64,000 bases of DNA. Origin: Mesorhizobium sp. Lineage in GTDB: Bacteria; Pseudomonadota; Alphaproteobacteria; Rhizobiales; Rhizobiaceae. A program made the position numbers and the translations under genes. Under the pieces are notes generated by a model. The model had not been told where the DNA came from and did not search any database. It saw nothing but the letters and a program-made list of their open reading frames with translations. The stretch covers positions 106,513 to 170,512 of the forward strand of contig NZ_JANJTZ010000022.1 in the NCBI RefSeq assembly GCF_024710845.1. The letters run 5' to 3'. Below, in pieces: positions 53,069 to 62,095 of this stretch. Each line of letters starts with the position of its first letter. Within the stretch, counting starts at the first letter, position 1.

Positions 53069-54138
53069 CCGGCGCCCGCCCGCGCCGGACCGGTCGTCTG
53101 CCGTTCCACCAGGCGGCAGGCGAGTTCGACGCGGCGGGACGGAAGTGTCGCCAGCGCAAGATCGTCGAGAAGCAGGCTCAGCGCCGCCGCGCCGATCTCG
53201 CGCATCGGGATGTGCATCGTCGTCAGAGGCGGACTGCAGAAGGCGGACAGCGGCAGGTCGTCCATGCCGACCACCGACACATCAGCGGGGACGCTGAAGC
53301 CGGCGCGCTCGACGCCGCGGATCGCGCCATAGGCCAAGCTGTCGCCGGCTGTCAGGACGGCGGTGAAGTCGAGTCCGTGCTCGCGGATACGGGCAGCGAT
53401 CGCCTCTTCCGCGAGTTCCGGCAGCCAGTCCGGCACCTCGACGACCAGATCCTCGATGCCGGCCACACCCTTCGCGGCCAGTGCGTCGCGCCAGCCTTCG
53501 AAGCGGCGCTCGATGGTACGCCGGCCACGCCGCATCAGGAACAGGATGCGCCGGTGGCCGAGCGACAGCAGGTGCTGCGCGGCGAACTGCGCGGCGGAGC
53601 GGTTGCAGGGCGTGACGCTGGAATGGCGCATCGCCGGGTCGTCGCCATTGACCAGCACGATCGGCTTGCCGAAGCCCTCGGTCAGCGTCAGGACGTCGTC
53701 ATCGTCGAGCGTCAGGAACAGGCAGCCGGCGACCGCCGGATCGTCGCTCGCCTCACGCAGCAATGCGACCTCGTCGTCGGGGGTCGCAACGGGCCGCGTT
53801 ACCAGTTCGACGCCGAGCGCCTGCGCGCGCTCCTTGAGCCCGTCCAGAACGTGGAAGGTGAACTGGTTGCGCGAATGGTCGATCATCGCGACGCTGCTGG
53901 CCGCCAGGATCACCTTGCGGTCGGCAATCGAGGCCGGGATCGCATAGTGCAACGCCCGCGCCGCCTCGATGATCTCCGCGCGAAGCTGGTCGCGCACGCC
54001 GACGGCGCCGGCGAGAGCGCGCGACGCCGTGCTGACCGACACGCCGCAGCGCTTGGCTACCTCCTCCAGCCGGATACGACGGTTGGGCCGCCCCCTCTTG
54101 GCCTGCGCGATGATCACCTCCCTCGTGCCGGGCTCCAT
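53038..54138 (-). CDS. LacI-family transcriptional regulator
   Basis: 366 residues. The HTH is RLEEVAKRCGVSVSTASRALAG (about 23-44), followed by a hinge and a periplasmic-binding-like effector domain. It is divergent from the GH105-kduI operon and presumably represses it until a uronate oligomer or product binds. The ATG at 54138 is chosen; an open frame 23 codons longer runs into the operator region. It overlaps the flavin reductase gene by 31 bases. Confidence 0.92.
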   Translation of the reverse strand: MEPGTREVIIAQAKRGRPNRRIRLEEVAKRCGVSVSTASRALAGAVGVRDQLRAEIIEAARALHYAIPASIADRKVILAASSVAMIDHSRNQFTFHVLDGLKERAQALGVELVTRPVATPDDEVALLREASDDPAVAGCLFLTLDDDDVLTLTEGFGKPIVLVNGDDPAMRHSSVTPCNRSAAQFAAQHLLSLGHRRILFLMRRGRRTIERRFEGWRDALAAKGVAGIEDLVVEVPDWLPELAEEAIAARIREHGLDFTAVLTAGDSLAYGAIRGVERAGFSVPADVSVVGMDDLPLSAFCSPPLTTMHIPMREIGAAALSLLLDDLALATLPSRRVELACRLVERQTTGPARAGAGHVTKAARMP

Positions 54139-54157
54139 GCTGCAAAAAATTTTCAGA

Positions 54158-54165
54158 TTGCGCAA
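54158..54165. promoter_or_regulatory. Candidate LacI-type operator
   Basis: TTGCGCAA is a perfect palindrome with the central CG usual for LacI-family operators. It lies in an AT-rich stretch between the divergent LacI and GH105 genes, 20 bases from the LacI start. Length is short, so confidence is moderate. Confidence 0.45.
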
Positions 54166-54228
54166 GAAAAATTGATATGGGAGGTTTCTCGGCAAGGCGG
54201 CCGACAAGGGGCGCCACCGGGAGGAGTT

Positions 54229-55329
54229 ATGGCTGTATCAGCCGCGCACGTTCGCACGGCCCTTGAGAGGCTGGTCGCCGGCATGACCGGCCTGCGCCAC
54301 GACGGACGCTTCGATGAGCCCAATCTCGACGGCACGCCCGGCGACTATGTCAGCTTCGACAGCTGGGAGTGGCCGCAGGGCGTCGGCCTCTACGGCCTCG
54401 TGAAGCTGTGGGCCCGGACCGGCGACGACAGCCTGCTTGCCACCATCGAAGACTGGTACGACCGGCGCATCGCGACCGGCCTACCGCCGATGAACGTCAA
54501 TACGACGGCGCCCATGCTGGCGCTCAGCGAATTGTGGCGCCGCCGGCGCCAGCCGCGCTTCGAGCCGGTGCTGCGCGACTGGGCGAGCCGCGTCGTAGAG
54601 ACCATGCCGCGCACTGAGGAGGGTGGTTTCCAGCACAACGTCTCCGACCGGATCAACGACGATGAACTGTGGGACGACACGCTGTTCATGGTCGCGCTGT
54701 TCCTCGCCTCCTTCGGCCAGGCGAGCGGCGAACGGCGTTTTGTCGACGAGGCGGAGCGGCAGTTTCTCGTCCACGCGCGCTATCTCGCCGACACGCGTTC
54801 GGGCCTGTGGTTCCACGGCTGGACGTTCCGCGGCCGGCACAATTTCGCGCGTGCGCTGTGGGGCCGCGGCAATTCATGGATCACGGTGGGCATCCTCGAC
54901 CTGGTCGACATGGCCGAAATCTCGCCGCCGGTGCGGGCGCACCTTCTCGGCGTGCTGGAGACGCAGATCGCCGCACTCCTGAAGCTGCAGGCGCCATCGG
55001 GCGCATGGCGCACCCTGCTCGACGACCCGGCGTCCTACGAGGAAATCTCGGCCACGGCCGGCTTCGGCTACGGCCTGATGAAAGCCGCCCGCATCGGCCT
55101 CGGGCCCGCCGAATGGCGAAAGGCCGGCCTGAAGGCTCTAGCGGCGGTGCTTGCCAATGTCGGCGACGACGGCGTGGTGGCCAACGTCTCCTACGGCACG
55201 CGCATGGGCCACGACCTGCAGTTCTATCGCGACATCCCGCTCCAGCCGACGGGTTACGGCCAGGCGCTGGCGATTCTGTGCCTCGCCGAGGGGTTGGAGA
55301 ACCCGAACGAAATGACGGAGGCCGCCTGA
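54229..55329 (+). CDS. GH105-family unsaturated uronyl (rhamnogalacturonyl) hydrolase
   Basis: 366 residues. GH88/GH105 landmarks are intact: SWEWPQGVGLYGLVKLW (about 44-60), NVNTTAPMLAL and the catalytic-Asp segment DELWDDTLFMVALFLA (about 144-159), then GRGNSWITVGILDLVD. It removes the unsaturated uronic acid left by pectate or rhamnogalacturonan lyases. No signal peptide is present, so it acts in the cytoplasm on imported oligomers. GGGAGGAG precedes the ATG at 54229. First gene of the operon. Confidence 0.92.
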   Translation: MAVSAAHVRTALERLVAGMTGLRHDGRFDEPNLDGTPGDYVSFDSWEWPQGVGLYGLVKLWARTGDDSLLATIEDWYDRRIATGLPPMNVNTTAPMLALSELWRRRRQPRFEPVLRDWASRVVETMPRTEEGGFQHNVSDRINDDELWDDTLFMVALFLASFGQASGERRFVDEAERQFLVHARYLADTRSGLWFHGWTFRGRHNFARALWGRGNSWITVGILDLVDMAEISPPVRAHLLGVLETQIAALLKLQAPSGAWRTLLDDPASYEEISATAGFGYGLMKAARIGLGPAEWRKAGLKALAAVLANVGDDGVVANVSYGTRMGHDLQFYRDIPLQPTGYGQALAILCLAEGLENPNEMTEAA

Positions 55330-56159
55330 TGCGTGTGCTCTACGGCGCTTCGCCGGCCGACATCGCCGCCATGGACACCGACCGGCTCAGAGCCGAGTTT
55401 CTGATCGAGGATCTGTTTTCGCCCGGCGAACTCGTCTTCGTCTACACTCATGTCGACCGCATGATCCTGGGCGGCGCGGTGCCGCTTGGCGAGCCGCTCG
55501 TCTTCGGCGACGGGAAGGACGTCGGCACCGACCTGTTCTTCACCGCGCGCGAGATGGGCATCGCCAATCTCGGCGGCGCCGGCAGCGTGACGATCGACGG
55601 CACCCGTCACGCGGTCGCCAACCGCGACATCGTCTATGTCGGCCGCGGCGCACGCTCGGTGACACTGGAGAGCGACGACGCTGCCAGGCCCGCCCGGTTC
55701 TACATGAACTCGGTGCCGGCGGGCGCCGATTTCCCGCACCGCCTGATCACGAGGGCGCAGGGCAAGGCGCTCGACCTGGGAGATGCCGCACGCGCCAACA
55801 GGCGCAGGCTCGTCATGTACATCCATCCGGAAGTCGCGCCATCCTGCCTGCTCCTGATGGGCATCACAGACCTCGCGCCGGGCAGCGTCTGGAACACCAT
55901 GCCGCCGCATCTGCACGAGCGGCGCATGGAAGCCTACTGCTATTTCGACCTCGCAGAGCAGGATCGCGTGATCCACCTGATGGGCCGCCCCGACAACACC
56001 CGCCACCTGATTGTCGCCAACGGCAATGCGCTCATCTCGCCGGCCTGGTCGATCCACATGGGATCGGGCACCGGGCCCTATGCCTTTGTCTGGGGCATGA
56101 CCGGCGAGAACCAGGCCTATACCGACGTCGACCCGGTGGCCGTGAAGGACCTTCGATGA
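55329..56159 (+). CDS. kduI: 5-dehydro-4-deoxy-D-glucuronate isomerase
   Basis: 276 residues. Metal-ligand residues are present in PPHLHERRMEAYCYFD and in WSIHMGSG. KduI converts 5-keto-4-deoxyuronate, the GH105 product, to 2,5-diketo-3-deoxygluconate. The ATG shares one base with the GH105 stop and the gene overlaps the next by 4 bases (ATGA at 56156). kduD is not in the window. Confidence 0.95.
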   Translation: MRVLYGASPADIAAMDTDRLRAEFLIEDLFSPGELVFVYTHVDRMILGGAVPLGEPLVFGDGKDVGTDLFFTAREMGIANLGGAGSVTIDGTRHAVANRDIVYVGRGARSVTLESDDAARPARFYMNSVPAGADFPHRLITRAQGKALDLGDAARANRRRLVMYIHPEVAPSCLLLMGITDLAPGSVWNTMPPHLHERRMEAYCYFDLAEQDRVIHLMGRPDNTRHLIVANGNALISPAWSIHMGSGTGPYAFVWGMTGENQAYTDVDPVAVKDLR

Positions 56160-58663
56160 ACATGGCCGCCCGCACCCTCTCCCCGAACGCCGCCCTCCGC
56201 CGCCCGCTCGGCGCCGGCCAGCCAGTCGTCTACTGGCGTCTCGGCGCCACGCAGGAGGCGCGCTACGACGTCGCCGACCAGCCGATGAAGGGGGAAATGG
56301 ACCCCTTCTTCTTCCTGACCAAGCACAAGAACTTCATCCCGCACGAATATCCCTGCCGCACGCAGTTCGCAGCCGAGCGTCGCGGCAAGCGCCCGGCGCC
56401 GACCGTTGACGCCGCGACGCTTCGTGTCTGGCTGCCCTTCGCCTCGCCGCGCGTCGACCTGTCCGGCTTCTGGTTCCGCCCGACCGTCATCGGCACCTGG
56501 GCCGAGACCACGATCGACGCACAGGCCGCGGGTCCGGCACGCCTGCGCCTGCGCACCTGCGGCGGGGCGATTCTCTTCGTCAATGGCGAGGAAGCCGGCT
56601 GGATGGCGCCCTACGGCCGCAACCTGGAATCCGCCGAGGAGTTCGAGGTCGCGCTGCGCGCCGGCGGCAACGAGATCCGCATCTGGTTCGACGACCTCGC
56701 CGAGCGCGATGCGCGCTACTATTTCCAGCTCGACTATCTCTCCGGCCCCGCCGTGGCGCATGCCCTGCCGCTACCGGTCGACGCGGCGCTCGCCGATGCG
56801 ATCGAAACGGCGCTGGACGGCATGCACTTCGAGCGTCCCGCCTATTCCGACGGCGAGGTGGCGCTGCTGCTCGACCGCCCACTGCCGGTCGACGTGGGTG
56901 TGAACGTCCAGATCGAGGGCGACTTCATGTCGATCGAGGCCCCGGTGCGGTTCGAGAGCGCGCTGAAGGCCGGCGCCACGCGGATCGCGGTGGCCGACTC
57001 CGAGGCGTTGCCGGCCGATTTCCGCCACTTCAAGGTTTCTCTGTCGGTCGGCGATTTCGCCGCCGCCCGCACCTACGGCGTCGAGATCTGCCATGCGCGC
57101 CGCCAGGGCGAGGCGCCAGCCACGCAGAAGGCGCGTATCGGCGAGACCCTGGCCGAGGTGGCCGATCACGCCGAGGCCGACACGGTCCGCGCGCTGGCGC
57201 GGCTCGCCATCGGCCGCACGGGTGGCGAGACCGAGGCGATGATCGCCGGTGCGCTGCCGATGATCGAGGACTGCCACGACTGCGCCGACTTCATCCTCGT
57301 GCCGCTCTTGTGGTCTCGGCAGGCCTACGCCGGAGCTCTCGATCCCGCCCTGCGCGAGCGGATCGACCGCGCCATCCTCGGCTACCGCTACTGGATGGAC
57401 GAGCCGGGCAATGACGTGCAGTGGTATTTCTCCGAGAACCACGCGCTCCTGTTCCACACCGCCGCCTACCTCGCCGGCCACATCCTCCCCGACGCGCGCT
57501 TCGTCCGATCGGCGCGCCTGGGGCGGGAACAGTCGGCGGTGGGTGCGGCCCGCGTTCGCGCCTGGCTCGACCATTTCGAGGCATGGGAAATGGCCGAGTT
57601 CAACTCGGCCCCGTATTTCCCGATCGACCTGAAGGGCCTCTGCGCGCTCTACGCGCTCGCCCCCGACGCCGACATCTCCAGCCGCGCCGGCAAGGGGATC
57701 CTCCGGCTTTTGGAGGTCGTGGCCCGCTCGGCCCATCACGGCATCCTGACTGGCGCGCAGGGCCGCTCCTACGAGCACACGCTCAGGGCTTCGCGTTCGC
57801 TGGAACTGTCGGGCATCAGCCGCATGGTCTGGGGCAAGGGCAACTACGGCATGCGCTTTCATGCCCTGCCGCAGCTCGCGCTCTGCCTGCGCGACCACGG
57901 GCTCGCCGTGCCCGGCGACCTTGCCGCGATCGCGTCGATCTCCGACGACAGCGCCTGGGAATGGTGCTTCGCGCAGGGCCAGGACAGGTTTGCACGGCTC
58001 TACCACCACAAGACGCGCGACCATGCGATGGGCAGCGCCGCCGGCTACCGCTGGAACCAGTGGGGCTACCAGGAAACGGTGATCCATATCCGTCTTGGTT
58101 CTAACCCAGATGCTCAGATCTGGATCAACCACCCCGGAGAGGTCCTGCAATCGGGCTACGGCCGTCCGTCCTACTGGGGCGGCAGCGGCACCCTGCCGCG
58201 CGTGCACCAGTATCGCGACCTCGCGGTCGTGCGGTTCGACTGCTCCGACGAGCAGCCCGACTTCACCCATGCCTGGTTCCCGCAAAGCGCCTTCGACGCG
58301 ACGCAGGTGGCCGGCAACGTGGCGCTGGCGCAAGCGGGCAACGCCTTCGTTCTCCTGAAGACGTCGGCACCGCTTTCGCAGGTTTCCAGCGGTCCGACCG
58401 CCGGCAACGAACTGCGCGTAGCGGGTCGAAAGGCGACGTGGATCGTCAGGCTCGGCAAGCGCTCGTCATCCGGGTCGCTCGAGGGGTTCGCCACGTCCTT
58501 CGGCGGAATCGAGGTGACCGATGGGGTCGACGGCGAACTGGTGGTGCAGGATCCCGAATACGGCACCCTGCGCTTCCTGAAGGATGGCAGCGCGCAGGCG
58601 CAGGGGCGCGTCGTGGACCCGTCGCAGTGGACGGTACACGGTCAGGCGACGCGCCTCGGATAG
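56156..58663 (+). CDS. Large uncharacterised protein of the uronate operon, probably a glycan-active enzyme
   Basis: 835 residues with no signal peptide. I recognise no named family with confidence. A beta-rich N-terminal part (about 1-215) with jelly-roll-like features (ILFVNGEEAGWMAPYGRN) is followed by a central helical region (about 335-640) with WYFSENHALLFHTAAYLAG, HFEAWEMAEFNSAPYFPIDLKG and SISRMVWGKGNYG. The C-terminal part (about 660-835) is beta-rich. Helical toroid plus beta domains is the layout of several polysaccharide lyases and glycoside hydrolases. It overlaps kduI by ATGA. A cytosolic uronoside lyase or hydrolase is inferred from context only. Confidence 0.85.
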   Translation: MNMAARTLSPNAALRRPLGAGQPVVYWRLGATQEARYDVADQPMKGEMDPFFFLTKHKNFIPHEYPCRTQFAAERRGKRPAPTVDAATLRVWLPFASPRVDLSGFWFRPTVIGTWAETTIDAQAAGPARLRLRTCGGAILFVNGEEAGWMAPYGRNLESAEEFEVALRAGGNEIRIWFDDLAERDARYYFQLDYLSGPAVAHALPLPVDAALADAIETALDGMHFERPAYSDGEVALLLDRPLPVDVGVNVQIEGDFMSIEAPVRFESALKAGATRIAVADSEALPADFRHFKVSLSVGDFAAARTYGVEICHARRQGEAPATQKARIGETLAEVADHAEADTVRALARLAIGRTGGETEAMIAGALPMIEDCHDCADFILVPLLWSRQAYAGALDPALRERIDRAILGYRYWMDEPGNDVQWYFSENHALLFHTAAYLAGHILPDARFVRSARLGREQSAVGAARVRAWLDHFEAWEMAEFNSAPYFPIDLKGLCALYALAPDADISSRAGKGILRLLEVVARSAHHGILTGAQGRSYEHTLRASRSLELSGISRMVWGKGNYGMRFHALPQLALCLRDHGLAVPGDLAAIASISDDSAWEWCFAQGQDRFARLYHHKTRDHAMGSAAGYRWNQWGYQETVIHIRLGSNPDAQIWINHPGEVLQSGYGRPSYWGGSGTLPRVHQYRDLAVVRFDCSDEQPDFTHAWFPQSAFDATQVAGNVALAQAGNAFVLLKTSAPLSQVSSGPTAGNELRVAGRKATWIVRLGKRSSSGSLEGFATSFGGIEVTDGVDGELVVQDPEYGTLRFLKDGSAQAQGRVVDPSQWTVHGQATRLG

Positions 58664-58753
58664 GAGTTTAGGGAACACGTCCTGCGGGAGGAAAGCGGGG
58701 CGGACGAAACAACTGGTCAGCGGGACTCACCCGCAACAACGGAGGAGACTGAA

Positions 58754-60019
58754 ATGAGAACGACACGAACCGTATTGGCGGCCGCAGCCGCCAGCCTTCT
58801 CGCCTCGAGCGCGCTCGCCGGCGAGGTCAGGGTCATGTGGTATTCCGACGGCGTGGAAGGCGAGGTCATCCAGGACCTGCTCAACCGCTTCATGAAGGAC
58901 AACCCGGACATCAAGGTGACGCTCGACAACGTCGCCTACAAGGTCATCCAGGAACAGCTGCCGATCCAGCTCGAATCCGGACAGGGGCCGGACATCGCCC
59001 GCGTCACCAACCTCAAGGAACTGGCGCAGCATTGGCTCGACCTGCGCCCCCTCGTCGCCGACGCCAAATATTGGGACGACAATTTCGGCGCACAGGCCGA
59101 CTGGATGCGCCCCGACGGCTCCAACGCCATCTCGGGCTTCATGACGCAGCTCACCCTGACGGGCGGCTTCGCCAACAGGACGCTGTTCGAGCAGGCAGGC
59201 GTCGCGATGCCCGGCGACAAGGCCACCTGGGACGACTGGATCAAGGCGTCCGCCGAGGTGATGAAGAGCCAGAAGACGGCGGCCGCCTTCGCCATTGACC
59301 GCTCCGGCCACCGCATCTCGGGACCGAACGTGTCCTACGGCGCGAACTACATCGGTGCCGACAAGCTGCCCGCCAAGGTGGACGACGGCACCAAGGCGTT
59401 TGCTACCAGGCTGGTCGAGTGGACCAAGGAAGGGCTGATGCTGAAGGAGACCTGGGTCTCCGCCGCCGGATCGACCTATCGCGCCGCCGCCGACGACTTC
59501 ATCAACGCGCAGATTCCGTTCTACTATTCGGGCAGCTGGCAGGTCGCCAACCTGTCGACCAAGATCGGCGACAGCTTCGACTGGGTTGCCACGGGATCGC
59601 CCTGCGGCAGGGCCGGATGCTCGGGCCTCAAGGGCGGCGCAGCGCTCGTCGCTGTCAAATACACCAAGAACCCTGCCGACGTGGCCAAGGTGATGGACTA
59701 CCTCGCAAGCGAGGCGGTGGTGAAGGAGTTCTCCGAGCGCACCCTCTTCCTGCCGGCCCACAAGGCCGTCGTCGAAAAGGGCGGCCTGAACTGGGTGACC
59801 AAGGACAAGAATGTCGGCCCGGCGCTCGACACCTTCGTCAAGGCGTCCAACGCGACCCTGCCCGCCGCCGACGCGCTGCCGGCATGGAAGTGGGGCACCG
59901 CCTATTACGGCGCGCTCGTCACCCGTATCAGCCAGGTCATGGCGGGCGAGATGAGCCTCGACGACGCATGGGCCAAGATCGACCAGGACATCGCCGACAA
60001 GGTCGCCCAGGCGAAGTGA
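58754..60019 (+). CDS. Carbohydrate ABC transporter substrate-binding protein (extracellular family 1)
   Basis: 421 residues. A signal peptide (about 1-22, ASSALAGEV) is followed by a two-lobed type 1 sugar-binding fold with IQLESGQGPDIARVTNLKEL and a PFYYSGSWQVANL segment. One unusual CGRAGC pair may form a disulfide. GGAGGAG precedes the ATG. Likely ligand: unsaturated or plain oligogalacturonide/rhamnogalacturonan fragment, inferred from the operon. Confidence 0.92.
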   Translation: MRTTRTVLAAAAASLLASSALAGEVRVMWYSDGVEGEVIQDLLNRFMKDNPDIKVTLDNVAYKVIQEQLPIQLESGQGPDIARVTNLKELAQHWLDLRPLVADAKYWDDNFGAQADWMRPDGSNAISGFMTQLTLTGGFANRTLFEQAGVAMPGDKATWDDWIKASAEVMKSQKTAAAFAIDRSGHRISGPNVSYGANYIGADKLPAKVDDGTKAFATRLVEWTKEGLMLKETWVSAAGSTYRAAADDFINAQIPFYYSGSWQVANLSTKIGDSFDWVATGSPCGRAGCSGLKGGAALVAVKYTKNPADVAKVMDYLASEAVVKEFSERTLFLPAHKAVVEKGGLNWVTKDKNVGPALDTFVKASNATLPAADALPAWKWGTAYYGALVTRISQVMAGEMSLDDAWAKIDQDIADKVAQAK

Positions 60020-60021
60020 CA

Positions 60022-61038
60022 ATGGTCACCCCGATCGGAAAAGCACTCGGCGCCGCGGTGGCGGCGCCGGTCATCTGGCTGGCGTCGGCCGTCAATCTGC
60101 CGCTCAAGGCGTGGCAGAGGGCGACCGGCACAAACGGCATGGCCGCGTTCTTCCTCGCCCCGAACATGGCGATCTTCGCGGTGTTCGTGCTCACTCCGTT
60201 CGTCATCAACTTCTTCTATTCGGCCACGTCCGGCACCGCCTTCTTCCTTGCCGACCGCACCTATGTCGGCGCCGCGCAATACGAGCGGCTGTTCGACTGC
60301 GCCAGCTATGTCGATCCCTCGACCTGCCGCGAGGACCTGTTCTGGAAGGCGGTGCAGAACACCGGCCTGTTCGTCGTCGTGCAGGTCGTGCTGATGACGC
60401 TGGTGTCGATCATCACCGCACTGATCCTCAACCGCGAAATCGCCGCGCGCAGCTTCTGGCGCGCCGTCTTCTTCTTCCCGGTCCTGCTGTCGCCCGTGGT
60501 CGTCGGCCTGATCTGGCGCTGGATCCTGCAGCGACAGGGACTGCTCAATTACATCTTCTATTCGGTCGGGCTCGAACCGCATGACTGGCTGATCGAGCGG
60601 AGTTCGGCCTTCACCGCCGCCGTCACCGTTTCGGTCTGGGCGCATATGGGCTTCTATACGCTGATCCTGCTTGCCGGCCTGCAGGCTATTCCGCGCGACC
60701 TCTACGAGGCGGCGGAGATGGACGGCACGCGCCCAGCGCGCGTCTTCTGGCGCATCACGCTGCCGCTTCTCATGCCGAGCCTGCTGGTCGTCGTCATCCT
60801 GACGCTGATCCGCGCAGTCCAAATTTTCGACGAGGTCTATGTGCTCACCGGCGGCGGACCGGGCACCTCGACGCTCTATATCACGCAATACATCTACGAG
60901 GTCGGCTTCGCCTCGCTGCTGCGCAATCCCGGCCTCGCCGCCGCCGCCTCGATCCTGATGGGCGCTGTGCTGGTGGTGCTGACGCTGCTCCAGCTTCAGC
61001 TCGGCCGGCGCGGCGAGAAGAAGGGAGCGCGCGAATGA
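60022..61038 (+). CDS. Carbohydrate ABC transporter permease (MalF/UgpA-type)
   Basis: 338 residues with six core membrane segments plus an amphipathic N-terminus. The EAA loop is YEAAEMDGTRPARVFWRITLP. A loop between helices 1 and 2 includes a Cys pair (FDCASYVDPSTCRED). It pairs with the next permease. It starts 2 bases after the binding-protein stop and ends with an ATGA overlap. Confidence 0.92.
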   Translation: MVTPIGKALGAAVAAPVIWLASAVNLPLKAWQRATGTNGMAAFFLAPNMAIFAVFVLTPFVINFFYSATSGTAFFLADRTYVGAAQYERLFDCASYVDPSTCREDLFWKAVQNTGLFVVVQVVLMTLVSIITALILNREIAARSFWRAVFFFPVLLSPVVVGLIWRWILQRQGLLNYIFYSVGLEPHDWLIERSSAFTAAVTVSVWAHMGFYTLILLAGLQAIPRDLYEAAEMDGTRPARVFWRITLPLLMPSLLVVVILTLIRAVQIFDEVYVLTGGGPGTSTLYITQYIYEVGFASLLRNPGLAAAASILMGAVLVVLTLLQLQLGRRGEKKGARE

Positions 61039-62087
61039 GCGCCGTCGTCTCGTTCCTCACCCGCCGGCGCGGCGGCAAAGGCTGGCACTGGACCGACGTG
61101 GTCACCTGGGTGTGGCTCGTCGGCGGTCTGATCGTCATGTTTGGCCCGGCGCTCTGGCTGATCGCCTCCTCGTTCAAGACGCCAGCGCAGCTCGCGGAAT
61201 TCCCGCCCACCATCCTGCCCTACGTGAACCAGCAGGCCACGGTCGAAGGCTACGACAAGCCGCTGACGCTCTACACGGTGAAGATGCCCGACGGCACGTC
61301 GCGCATCCTCGCTGAGGTGCGGCGGGTCGGCATCGTGTCGCAGATGGTCGACCCAAATGCGCCCGACGAGATCGTCAAGATCAACATCGCCGACCGCACG
61401 CCGGTGCGCGAAATCGGTCTCGCGACCGAGAACTACGTCGTGCCGCTGGAGCAGAACAATTTCCTGCTCTACCTGCGCAATTCGGTCTTCGTCACCTTCA
61501 TGGCGACGATCATCACGCTGCTCACCAACTCGATGGCGGCCTTTGCCCTGTCGAAATACCGCTTCCCGGGACGCGACGTCGTCATGCTGCTCATCGTCGG
61601 CACGCTCATGGTGCCGCTGTCGGTCGTGCTCGTGCCGCTCTATTCCGTCGTCAGCGCGGTCGGGCTGTACGACTCGCTGTGGGGCATCATCCTGCCGACG
61701 GTCGCCACGCCGACCGGCGTCTTCCTGCTGCGGCAGTATATGCTGACAATCCCCGACGAACTGCTCGACGCGGCGCGCATGGACAACGCGTCGGAATGGC
61801 AGATCTACTGGCGGATCGTCCTTCCGCTGGCGGCGCCCGCTCTGGCGGTGCTCGCCATCTTCTCTGTCGTCTGGCGCTGGAACGACTTTCTCTGGCCGCT
61901 CGTCGTCTTGTCGCGCAAGGAACTCTACACGCTGCAAGTCGGCCTCAACACCTATGCCGGCGAACTGAACGTACAATGGCACTACATCCTGGCAATGACC
62001 GTCGTGACCATGATCCCCGTCGTGTTGGTCTTCGTCTTCCTGCAGCGGTTCATCACCTCCGGCATCGCCGGCAGCGGATTGAAATAG
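61035..62087 (+). CDS. Carbohydrate ABC transporter permease (MalG-type) with periplasmic insert
   Basis: 350 residues, longer than the usual 270-300 for MalG-type permeases. The extra length is an about 85-residue polar insert (about 53-138) between membrane helices 1 and 2, predicted periplasmic. The EAA-type loop is LDAARMDNASEWQIYWRIVLP. The insert may contact the binding protein or substrate. ATGA overlap with the first permease. Confidence 0.92.
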   Translation: MSAVVSFLTRRRGGKGWHWTDVVTWVWLVGGLIVMFGPALWLIASSFKTPAQLAEFPPTILPYVNQQATVEGYDKPLTLYTVKMPDGTSRILAEVRRVGIVSQMVDPNAPDEIVKINIADRTPVREIGLATENYVVPLEQNNFLLYLRNSVFVTFMATIITLLTNSMAAFALSKYRFPGRDVVMLLIVGTLMVPLSVVLVPLYSVVSAVGLYDSLWGIILPTVATPTGVFLLRQYMLTIPDELLDAARMDNASEWQIYWRIVLPLAAPALAVLAIFSVVWRWNDFLWPLVVLSRKELYTLQVGLNTYAGELNVQWHYILAMTVVTMIPVVLVFVFLQRFITSGIAGSGLK

Positions 62088-62095
62088 GCACGATC

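Noticed and set aside
52930..54228. Upstream extension of the GH105 frame
   Set aside because: This part is antisense to the LacI gene; GH105 has a strong ribosome-binding site at its own ATG.
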